Origin: an uncultured Blautia sp.
Lineage (GTDB): Bacteria; Bacillota; Clostridia; Lachnospirales; Lachnospiraceae
Direction of reading: 5' to 3'
NCBI GenBank assembly: GCA_900539145.1
Contig: UQAX01000043.1
Span: 1-21,232, forward strand
DNA length: 21,232 nt
Shown: piece after piece, positions 15,310 through 21,232 of the stretch
Layout: every line of letters begins with the position of its first letter
Numbering within the stretch: the stretch's first letter is position 1
Notes under the pieces: generated by a model
Told to the model about the DNA's origin: nothing
What the model saw: the letters and a program-made list of their open reading frames with translations, nothing else
The model's database searches: none
Made by a program: the position numbers and the translations under genes

Positions 15310-16785
15310 ATGAAAATAGGATTTGATAATAACAAGTATTTATCGATGCAATCAGAACACATTAAAGAGCGTATCAGCAAGTTTGACAACAAGCTGTATC
15401 TGGAGTTTGGCGGTAAACTCTTTGACGACTATCACGCCTCCAGAGTTTTACCCGGATTTGCCCCAGACAGCAAGCTTAGAATGTTAATGCAGCTTTCCGA
15501 GCATGCAGAAATTGTAATTGTTATCAGTGCCGGAGACATTGAAAAAAATAAAGTACGAGGTGATTTGGGGATTACCTATGACCTTGATGTAATCCGTTTA
15601 ATCGACGCCTTCAAAGAAAGAGGCTTTTTCGTAGGCAGCGTAGTCATTACCCAGTATTCCGGACAGAACAGCGCAAATATCTTTAAATCAAAATTGGAAA
15701 ATTTAGGAATTAAAGTCTATATCCATTACCCTATTGAAGGTTATCCAAGCAATATTCCTCTCATTGTAAGCGATGAAGGCTACGGAAAAAATGATTATAT
15801 CGAAACCTCCCGTCCTCTGGTCATCATCACTGCACCGGGTCCGGGAAGCGGAAAGATGGCAACCTGCCTTTCCCAGCTTTACCATGAGCACAAACGTGGT
15901 ATTCATGCAGGTTATGCGAAATTCGAAACTTTCCCGATTTGGAATATTCCGCTGAAGCATCCGGTCAATCTGGCTTATGAAGCAGCTACCGCAGACTTAA
16001 ATGATGTCAACATGATTGATCCTTTCCATCTGGAAGCCTATGGTGAAACAACAGTAAACTATAATCGTGACGTGGAAATTTTCCCTGTATTAAGCGCAAT
16101 TTTTGAACGTATCTTTGGAAAATGCCCATACCAGTCACCAACGGATATGGGTGTAAATATGGTTGGAAACTGCATCGTTGACGATGAAGTATGCCGTGAA
16201 GCTTCCAAGCAGGAAATTATCCGCAGATATTATCAGGCTCTGGAAAGACATCTGGAAGGGGAAGACAACAACGAGGAAGTGTTCAAATTAGAACTGTTGA
16301 TGAAGCAGGCAGGTATTTCCACAGAAAACAGAAAAACAACCATTGCCGCCCTTGACTGTGCAAAGGAAACAGGCGCACCTGCGGTTGCACTTGAAATGGA
16401 AGACGGAAAAATCATCACAGGAAAGACTTCTGACTTATTGGGAGCTTCTGCCGCTCTGATGCTAAATACTTTAAAAGAGCTTGCAGATATTCCTCATGAA
16501 GTACACGTTATCTCTCCTGCTGCCATTGAGCCAATCCAGAAGCTGAAAACAGAATATCTGGGAAGCCAGAACCCTCGTCTGCATACAGACGAAGTGTTAA
16601 TTGCACTTTCCAGTACCGCCGCTACCAGCGACCTTGCAAAACTGGCTCTTGCACAGCTTCCAAAATTAAAGGGCTGTCAGGTACATTCCTCTGTTATGCT
16701 TTCTGCTGTGGACAAGAAAGTATTTAAAAAGTTGGGAGTGCAGCTTACTTGTGAAGCGGTTTATGAACATAAGAAATTATACTAG
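15310..16785 (+). CDS. DUF1846 family protein of unknown function
   Basis: This 491-residue cytosolic protein matches the DUF1846 family, known by structure but without an assigned reaction. I recognise it from the N terminus (MKIGFDNNKYLSMQSEHI) and the segment SAGDIEKNKVRGDLGITYD. A loop APGPGSGK at about 175-182 resembles a nucleotide phosphate-binding P-loop, and the following MATCLSQLYHE is a good helix. The C-terminal third includes SPAAIEPIQKLKTEYLGS and a Thr/Ala/Ser-rich segment. The chosen start has AAGGGG 7 nt upstream; an in-frame ATG two codons earlier is only 1 nt from that site. It is a single gene, divergent from ftsH. The function remains open. Confidence 0.88.
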   Translation: MKIGFDNNKYLSMQSEHIKERISKFDNKLYLEFGGKLFDDYHASRVLPGFAPDSKLRMLMQLSEHAEIVIVISAGDIEKNKVRGDLGITYDLDVIRLIDAFKERGFFVGSVVITQYSGQNSANIFKSKLENLGIKVYIHYPIEGYPSNIPLIVSDEGYGKNDYIETSRPLVIITAPGPGSGKMATCLSQLYHEHKRGIHAGYAKFETFPIWNIPLKHPVNLAYEAATADLNDVNMIDPFHLEAYGETTVNYNRDVEIFPVLSAIFERIFGKCPYQSPTDMGVNMVGNCIVDDEVCREASKQEIIRRYYQALERHLEGEDNNEEVFKLELLMKQAGISTENRKTTIAALDCAKETGAPAVALEMEDGKIITGKTSDLLGASAALMLNTLKELADIPHEVHVISPAAIEPIQKLKTEYLGSQNPRLHTDEVLIALSSTAATSDLAKLALAQLPKLKGCQVHSSVMLSAVDKKVFKKLGVQLTCEAVYEHKKLY

Positions 16786-16805
16786 GTAAAACTATTCTAA
16801 CAAAC

Positions 16806-16912
16806 GTATAAGAAAGTCCCCTGTATTTCACGCTCAGTCTGCGTTCCCTTTGAGCCTATGGTCTCAAAGTGTACTCGACAAATTCGCTAAAATGCAGGGG
16901 ACTTTCTTATAC
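16806..16912. repeat. 107-bp inverted-repeat element with internal hairpins
   Basis: The perfect 18-bp ends GTATAAGAAAGTCCCCTG (16806-16823) and its complement (16895-16912) enclose 71 bp. Pairing can continue five more positions with one G-U. Inside are three further hairpins: ACGC/GCGT (16830-16844), CTTTGAG/CTCAAAG with inner CC/GG (16848-16869), and CGA/TCG (16876-16886). The whole folds as a cloverleaf on either strand. No T tract follows either end, so it is not a simple terminator. It lies between the DUF1846 stop and the terminator at 16997. It may be a small non-autonomous mobile element or a structured RNA. Confidence 0.75.
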
Positions 16913-16996
16913 TGTGTTACGATTGTTTTAAAGTATGAACAGAAAAATTTAGTGGATTTCGTATGCAAAAAACAACAAAATTTCTATGTTAAACAA

Positions 16997-17043
16997 AAAA
17001 GGAAAGAGTCGACCACTATCATTGTGGCAAGCTCTTTCCTTTT
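16997..17043. terminator. Bidirectional terminator between the DUF1846 gene and galE
   Basis: An outer stem AAAAGGAAAGAG/CTCTTTCCTTTT and an inner stem CCAC/GTGG close around a TATCATT loop. T-rich tails are present on both strands (CCTTTTATTT rightward, CCTTTTTTG leftward). It separates convergent genes ending at 16785 and 17061. Confidence 0.85.
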
Positions 17044-17060
17044 ATTTCACTTACTTTATT

Positions 17061-18077
17061 TTATTCTTCGTATCCATTTGGATTGTTTGACTGCCATCTC
17101 CAGGAGTCTTCACACATTTCTTTAATGCCGAATTCTGCTTTCCAGCCCAGTTCTTCTTCTGCTTTTTTTGCACTGGAGTAGCAAGTAGCAATGTCGCCCG
17201 GACGGCGTGGTTTGATTACATAAGGTACTTTTACGCCGGTAGCTTCTTCGAAGTTCTTTACCATATCCAGAACGCTGTATCCTACACCTGTTCCCAGATT
17301 GTAAATTTTAAGCCCTGCTTTTTCTTCGATTTTCTTTAAAGCTTTTACATGGCCTTTTGCAAGGTCTACAACATGGATATAATCTCTTACACCTGTACCG
17401 TCATGTGTATCGTAGTCATTTCCGAACACACCTAATTCTTTTAATTTTCCTACTGCAACCTGTGTAATATATGGCATCAGGTTGTTTGGAATACCATTTG
17501 GATTTTCTCCGATTGTTCCGCTCTTATGTGCTCCGATTGGGTTAAAGTATCTTAAAAGAACGATGTTCCATTCCGGATCTGCTTTCTGAATATCGGATAA
17601 AATCTGCTCTAACATGGATTTTGTCCAGCCGTAAGGATTGGTGCACTGACCTTTTGGACATTCCTCTGTGATTGGAATAATTGCAGGATCTCCGTATACA
17701 GTAGCGGACGATGAAAAGATAATATTTTTCACATTATGCTTTCTCATAACATCTACTAAAGTAAGAGTACCGGCAATGTTGTTTTCATAATATTCCCATG
17801 GTTTTGCCACAGACTCTCCTACTGCTTTTAATCCGGCAAAATGAATACAGGAATCAATCTCTTCTTTTTCAAAGATTTCATTTAACGCATCTCTGTCTAA
17901 AATATCTGCCTTATAAAATTTAACAGGTTTTCCTGTAATTTTTTCTACTCTTTCCAGAGATTTTTCACTGGAATTGGAAAGGTTATCTACTACTACTACA
18001 TCATAACCTGCACTCTGAAGTTCTACTACTGTATGGCTACCGATATATCCGGCACCGCCTGTTACTAATATTGCCAT
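17061..18077 (-). CDS. galE: UDP-glucose/UDP-N-acetylglucosamine 4-epimerase
   Basis: GalE interconverts UDP-glucose and UDP-galactose using bound NAD. At 338 residues it has the same length as the E. coli enzyme. The Rossmann loop GGAGYIGSH is at 7-15, the catalytic Ser124 lies in SSSATVYG, and Tyr149/Lys153 form the YxxxK pair in NPYGWTK. Residue 299 is Cys (codon 17181-17183, in GDIATCYSS), aligned with E. coli Tyr299 and the human Cys that allows N-acetylated substrates. This predicts action on UDP-GlcNAc/UDP-GalNAc too. AAAGGAGG precedes the start. It lies 101 bp after the nahK-like gene, with a promoter and operator-like element between, so it may be partly independent. Confidence 0.95.
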   Translation of the reverse strand: MAILVTGGAGYIGSHTVVELQSAGYDVVVVDNLSNSSEKSLERVEKITGKPVKFYKADILDRDALNEIFEKEEIDSCIHFAGLKAVGESVAKPWEYYENNIAGTLTLVDVMRKHNVKNIIFSSSATVYGDPAIIPITEECPKGQCTNPYGWTKSMLEQILSDIQKADPEWNIVLLRYFNPIGAHKSGTIGENPNGIPNNLMPYITQVAVGKLKELGVFGNDYDTHDGTGVRDYIHVVDLAKGHVKALKKIEEKAGLKIYNLGTGVGYSVLDMVKNFEEATGVKVPYVIKPRRPGDIATCYSSAKKAEEELGWKAEFGIKEMCEDSWRWQSNNPNGYEE

Positions 18078-18111
18078 TTTTATTCCTCCTTTGAGAAAAG
18101 CACTATTTTTT

Positions 18112-18136
18112 ATGTTTCAAAACATTTTTTATGTTT
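18112..18136. promoter_or_regulatory. Operator-like triple half-site upstream of galE
   Basis: Three hexamers alternate in orientation: ATGTTT (18112-18117), AAACAT (18120-18125) and ATGTTT (18131-18136), spaced by 2 and 5 bp. Seen another way, ATTTTTTATGTTT is a perfect 13-bp direct repeat at 18105 and 18124. The element begins near the expected transcription start of galE, a typical repressor position. The regulator is unknown. Confidence 0.45.
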
Positions 18137-18142
18137 GTTTAT

Positions 18143-18171
18143 ACTCTACCACTTTCTTCCTGAAATTTCAA
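18143..18171 (-). promoter_or_regulatory. Candidate galE promoter
   Basis: The minus strand reads TTGAAA (18166-18171), a 17-bp spacer and TAGAGT (18143-18148), ending just upstream of the half-site cluster. The -35 is good and the -10 fair. It starts 8 bp after the nahK-like stop codon. Confidence 0.5.
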
Positions 18172-18178
18172 GAAAAGA

Positions 18179-19276
18179 TTAGCGATATTTATTTACAATT
18201 TCATTCATCTGTTCCAGTTTTTCTTCCATATCCTTTACCAGTTTAAACTGTGTACGGCAACGGTCCAAATTATGACCTTCTCTGTGTACCTTGAAATAAT
18301 GGTCTCCTTCTAAGTAATCAGTCAGGAAACGCATACCACATTCATAAGTCATTGTCATAGCACCGATTGGAAGCATATCTAATTCTTCTTTTGTCAGACT
18401 TCCGTTACAGCCTTCAATAAATCCTTTTGTATACAGTTCAAATAATTCCATACTGCAGGATACTTTTGATAAATCTCTTTCATCTTCTTCTCCTGTACTT
18501 GCTCCGAAACGGATGGAGTCACCGAAATCATTCACTGCAAGTCCCGGCATAACGGTATCTAAATCAATGACACAGATTGCTTTACGTGTTTCATCATCAA
18601 TCATAATATTATTTAACTTTGTATCATTGTGTGTTACACGGAGAGGAATTTTTTTCTCAGCCTGCATATCGCATAAAATATGTGCAAGCTTTTCTCTCTC
18701 TAATACAAAATTAATTTCTTCCTGTACGTCTTTCGCTCTGCCACAAGCATCTTCTTCTACTGCTTTTTTGAACTTAGCAAAACGGTCCACGGTATTATGG
18801 AAGTTCACGATTGTTTCATGCAGAGTTTCAGCAGGATAATCAGCAAGAAGTCCCTGAAAATGGCCGAATGCAACAGCGCTCTGATAAAAATCTTCTTTAT
18901 TCTGAACTAAATCATAAGTAGTTGCCCCTTCAATAAAAAGGTATGCTCTCCAATACTCTCCGTCTTCATCTACATAAAAAGCTTTTTCATCTTTTGTAGG
19001 AACAATATTTAAAGTTTCTCTCTCCGGATTTCCGCCGTTTTCCTGAATTTTCTTATTCAACCAAGAAGTAACGCCTACTACATTTTCCATCAATTCTTCC
19101 GGATTTAAGAAGATATTTTTATTCATTCTCTGTAAAATATATCTTCTTGTTGTTCCGTTATCTTCACAGGTAATACGGAAAGTATCATTGATATGACCGC
19201 TTCCGTAAGGGATACATTCTACACAAGCTCCCTGAAACTGAAAGCTTTCGATTATTGCTGTTTTTACTTCTGCCAT
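18179..19276 (-). CDS. N-acetylhexosamine 1-kinase-like phosphotransferase (NahK family)
   Basis: NahK phosphorylates GlcNAc and GalNAc at the anomeric position with ATP. The 365-residue protein has the aminoglycoside-phosphotransferase fold. From memory of Bifidobacterium longum NahK (359 residues), many blocks coincide: YGSGHIND at 24-31, YILQRMN at 46-52, VTHNDTKLNN at 214-223 with catalytic Asp218, IDLDTVMPG at 237-245, DFGDSIRFGAS at 250-260 and ECGMRFLTDYLEG in the C-terminal part. An antibiotic kinase role is therefore unlikely. The start is 1 bp after the nucleotidyltransferase stop, with GGGAGG inside the preceding gene end, so the two are coupled. The symbol nahK is fitting but substrate specificity is inferred. 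Confidence 0.85.
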   Translation of the reverse strand: MAEVKTAIIESFQFQGACVECIPYGSGHINDTFRITCEDNGTTRRYILQRMNKNIFLNPEELMENVVGVTSWLNKKIQENGGNPERETLNIVPTKDEKAFYVDEDGEYWRAYLFIEGATTYDLVQNKEDFYQSAVAFGHFQGLLADYPAETLHETIVNFHNTVDRFAKFKKAVEEDACGRAKDVQEEINFVLEREKLAHILCDMQAEKKIPLRVTHNDTKLNNIMIDDETRKAICVIDLDTVMPGLAVNDFGDSIRFGASTGEEDERDLSKVSCSMELFELYTKGFIEGCNGSLTKEELDMLPIGAMTMTYECGMRFLTDYLEGDHYFKVHREGHNLDRCRTQFKLVKDMEEKLEQMNEIVNKYR

Positions 19277-19277
19277 T

Positions 19278-20204
19278 TTATTTTTCCTCCCAAAGTTTTT
19301 CAGGATATAATCCGCTGTCTTTTAAGTTCTGAATTGCAGCTACAACTACCGGTTTATCTTCTTTGTAAGTTACGCCGTACCACTTATCCTGCGATTTTAA
19401 TACCTGAACCGTAGCTTTTCCTTCGTTTAATAATTCATCCACTACAAACGGAAGGAAATATTCGCATTTTAATGGATTTTTTTCCAGATTTTCATCTAAG
19501 AATTTAGAGAAACGTGCTTTCAGTTCTGCCAGAATACTTGGTGTAAAGCCCCACATATTCATAGAAACTGTGCTGCCTTCCGGAATAACGGTCCATGTTT
19601 CTCCGTCATCTTCTGTGTATGCTGTGCCGTTTTCTCTCTTTTCAATATGTGTTCTTTCATTGATTTTCTGAAGGTATCCGTTCTCATCTGTTACACAAAC
19701 ACCTCTTGCAACATGTCCGTTTTCTGTCAATGTATTTTCCAATACATAGCCAACCATTGTGTAACGATATTTATCATCATCTGCATGAGTGGTAAGATAA
19801 TCATAAATCATTTTAAATGCGTGGCTGCCATAGTAATCATCTGCGTTAATAACTGCAAACGGAGCATCTACCACACCAAGGCAGCTTAAAATCGCATGAC
19901 CTGTTCCCCATGGTTTCACACGGTCTGCCGGTACTTCATATCCTTCCGGAATATTCTGTAAATCCTGAAATACATATTCCACATCAATAACTTTGCTTAA
20001 ACGGTCGCCGATTGCAGCTTTAAAATCTGCTTCATTTGCTTTCTTAATGATAAAAATAACTTTTTCAAATCCCGCCTTTACAGCATCATAAATGGAAAAG
20101 TCCATAATGATATGTCCCTGTGCATCAACCGGGTCAATCTGTTTTAATCCGCCATAACGACTTCCCATACCTGCAGCCATAACAACTAATACTGGTTTTT
20201 TCAT
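19278..20204 (-). CDS. Sugar-phosphate nucleotidyltransferase (likely HexNAc-1-P uridylyltransferase)
   Basis: The 308-residue protein belongs to the NTP_transferase fold. The N-terminal nucleotide loop AAGMGSRYGGLKQ occupies 10-22, with the conserved Gly-x-Gly-x-Arg-like pattern and Lys21. KPWGTGHAIL at 97-106 resembles the uridine-contacting block of GlmU-like enzymes, and NADDYYG at 120-126 holds the metal-binding Asp residues. It lacks the left-handed beta-helix acetyltransferase domain of GlmU. Its coupling to the NahK-like kinase, with galE next, suggests it makes UDP-GlcNAc or UDP-GalNAc from HexNAc-1-phosphate. This is inference; glucose-1-phosphate is the main alternative. AAAGGAG precedes the start. 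A TAAAAT -10 is visible upstream without a good -35. Confidence 0.8.
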   Translation of the reverse strand: MKKPVLVVMAAGMGSRYGGLKQIDPVDAQGHIIMDFSIYDAVKAGFEKVIFIIKKANEADFKAAIGDRLSKVIDVEYVFQDLQNIPEGYEVPADRVKPWGTGHAILSCLGVVDAPFAVINADDYYGSHAFKMIYDYLTTHADDDKYRYTMVGYVLENTLTENGHVARGVCVTDENGYLQKINERTHIEKRENGTAYTEDDGETWTVIPEGSTVSMNMWGFTPSILAELKARFSKFLDENLEKNPLKCEYFLPFVVDELLNEGKATVQVLKSQDKWYGVTYKEDKPVVVAAIQNLKDSGLYPEKLWEEK

Positions 20205-20330
20205 AACAATTTTCTCCTTTTCTGATTAAATTTTTTCCTGTTTTCTTTATTCTTATTTTATCAAAAAATCTTCTAAATTCCTTTGCACAAATTGATTTCT
20301 TTTTGTCATTTTTATGTAAATTTCATATCA

Positions 20331-20390
20331 AAAAAATAAGAAATATGTATCTTCTACACTTAAACAGAAGATACATATTTCTTATTTTTA
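20331..20390. terminator. Long perfect hairpin terminator left of the secreted-protein gene
   Basis: A perfect 24-bp stem (left arm 20332-20355, right arm 20366-20389) closes a 10-base loop, ACACTTAAAC. Stem ends are AAAAATAAG and CTTATTTTT, so both strands have a T tract. It ends the leftward gene finishing at 20462 and isolates the nucleotidyltransferase operon from it. The rest of the 257-bp gap is A/T-rich with no other gene. Confidence 0.85.
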
Positions 20391-20461
20391 TTAAATATAA
20401 TTAGTCAACTTATTATAAACTATTTAACCATTCAATTTACTAAGTTCCTGTTTAAACTTTC

Positions 20462-21145
20462 TTAAAATTCTTCAGTTCCAAATGAGTCTGTTAAATATCC
20501 CTTATCACCAATCGCTTGTAACGGAATATCTATTCCAATACTACCTTGTCCCGTACTTCCCCCTATAGAAACATTGAAAGAAGTCGTAAGATAACCATAA
20601 CTACTTATTGTTGCTGTAGGCACTCCTTTGTCAAATTCTAATATTGCCTTTGCATCTATTTGTTTCCACTCATAAATAGTAAGACCAGTAGTTTCTATAC
20701 TAATATCTTTTGCTTTCTCAAAAAATGGAAAACCTTGAAAAAAACGATAATAAATATGACAAGAGCTTTCAAATTTAATTGGAAATAATATTCCCATTTG
20801 TCTTTTAAATTTATGACTTACCCATTTATCATATTGTTCAAGACCTTGTGGCGAAAATATCTGCTGAGAAACATCAACATCTTATATAGGACAATCTACT
20901 GTTGTTATATTTTTCATATCTTTCATAACTTCAGATAAATCATCCAAATTTATTGTTTGAAGTTTATCATTACTTTTAAGAGAATTCATCGGTAAAAAAC
21001 AAATTTTTATTCCGTATTCATCTGCTATTTTTTGAATTTGTGCACGTGCTTGCATAATGTCATTATTCTTAGGTGCCGCCTCTATAAATGATGAATTAGA
21101 TATAATTAATATAATTGATAAAAATACACATATCACTTTTTTCAT
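20462..21145 (-). pseudogene. Secreted protein of unknown function, interrupted by an in-frame TAA
   Basis: One reading frame of 228 codons runs from ATG at 21145 to the stop at 20462, broken only by TAA at 20882-20884 (codon 88). The first part, 87 residues, has a signal peptide (KK, hydrophobic core VFLSIILIIS, likely cut after FIEA) and the segment ARAQIQKIADEYGIK. After the TAA the frame stays open for 139 codons, including IYYRFFQGFPFF, TIYEWKQID and a Gly/Ser-rich IGGSTGQGSIGIDIPL region. There is no lipobox. AAGGAGG lies 10 nt before the ATG. The gene is visibly richer in A/T than its neighbours, hinting at separate origin. I do not recognise the family. Sequencing error, true decay or a short secreted product are all possible. 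Confidence 0.7.
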
Positions 21146-21179
21146 AATAGTGTTACCTCCTTCTTAATAATTTTATTTA

Positions 21180-21196
21180 GGCGTTTGCGAAACGCC
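21180..21196. other. Short palindrome/hairpin at the right edge
   Basis: GGCGTTT (21180-21186) pairs perfectly with AAACGCC (21190-21196) around a GCG loop. It is G/C-rich in an A/T-rich setting, 35 nt before the interrupted gene. It may be part of its leader or a protein-binding site. Confidence 0.5.
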
Positions 21197-21223
21197 AAAG
21201 CCCACATAAAATCGGGCTTTTTT
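21197..21223 (+). terminator. Terminator-like hairpin, T tract on the plus strand
   Basis: AAAGCCC (21197-21203) pairs with GGGCTTT (21214-21220) and is followed by TTT, giving six T on the plus strand. On the minus strand only TTT follows the stem. No rightward gene is seen to its left, so what it ends is unclear; it could also end a leftward gene outside the window. Confidence 0.5.
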
Positions 21224-21232
21224 CTTTGCTAA

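Noticed and set aside
15180..15392. 70-codon leftward frame upstream of ftsH
   Set aside because: It overlaps the DUF1846 start and promoter and has no family resemblance.
16806..16912. Palindromic element as an ordinary terminator
   Set aside because: Neither end is followed by a T tract, the loop is very long, and a proper bidirectional terminator is present at 16997-17043.
16850..17125. 91-codon rightward open frame over the palindromic element, the terminator and the galE end
   Set aside because: It crosses a terminator hairpin and runs antisense into galE, has no ribosome site and has no recognisable protein features.
18179..19276. Aminoglycoside resistance kinase
   Set aside because: The fold is shared, but the specific motifs match NahK and the neighbours are sugar-nucleotide genes.
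18078..20330. CcpA cre site controlling the HexNAc genes
   Set aside because: No sequence close to the cre consensus was seen in the gaps at 18078-18178 or 20205-20330.

Overview
The window looks like chromosome of a low-GC Gram-positive anaerobe of the Clostridia, most likely a Lachnospiraceae gut commensal of the Blautia/Ruminococcus type. This is inferred from gene content (HPr kinase, DUF1846 protein, ROK glucokinase with a Cys zinc site, NahK-type kinase), A/T-rich codon use, strong AGGAGG ribosome sites and tRNAs without an encoded CCA. No marker here fixes the genus. Almost everything is ordinary chromosomal coding; I see no phage, insertion sequence, CRISPR array or defence system.

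Layout, left to right. Positions 1-210 carry tandem promoter-like repeats that fire leftward out of the window. Two leftward tRNA-Ser genes (GGA and UGA) follow, with their own promoter at 470-499. From 506 to 5186 lie two leftward operons rich in tRNA-maturation genes: zinc-knuckle protein-rnz-tsaD-ispD, and upstream of it tsaE-tsaB-rimI, which ends in a terminator at 3567-3592. A divergent promoter region near 5226-5277 serves tsaE to the left and a cyclophilin gene to the right. The cyclophilin gene converges with an IMPACT/YigZ gene, which is divergent from a class A penicillin-binding protein (6653-9196). A bidirectional terminator separates that gene from a leftward hprK-glucokinase operon. 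Then come leftward uvrC and ftsH, with a strong hairpin squeezed between them, and a rightward DUF1846 gene.

The right part (17061-20204) is a leftward three-gene set: sugar nucleotidyltransferase, NahK-like N-acetylhexosamine 1-kinase and GalE. GalE has Cys at position 299, where the E. coli enzyme has Tyr. Together the three genes read as a salvage route from free GalNAc/GlcNAc to UDP-HexNAc. The galE gene also seems to have its own promoter with a three-half-site operator-like element.

The right edge holds an A/T-rich gene for a small secreted protein of unknown function, broken by an in-frame TAA, and two unexplained hairpins. Other features outside the coding annotation are a 107-bp inverted-repeat element that can fold into a cloverleaf (16806-16912) and several well-formed promoters and terminators.

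I found no clearly new multi-gene system. The items most worth checking are the HexNAc salvage operon with the GalE Cys299 gate, the 107-bp palindromic element, the interrupted secreted gene and the tandem stable-RNA promoters.
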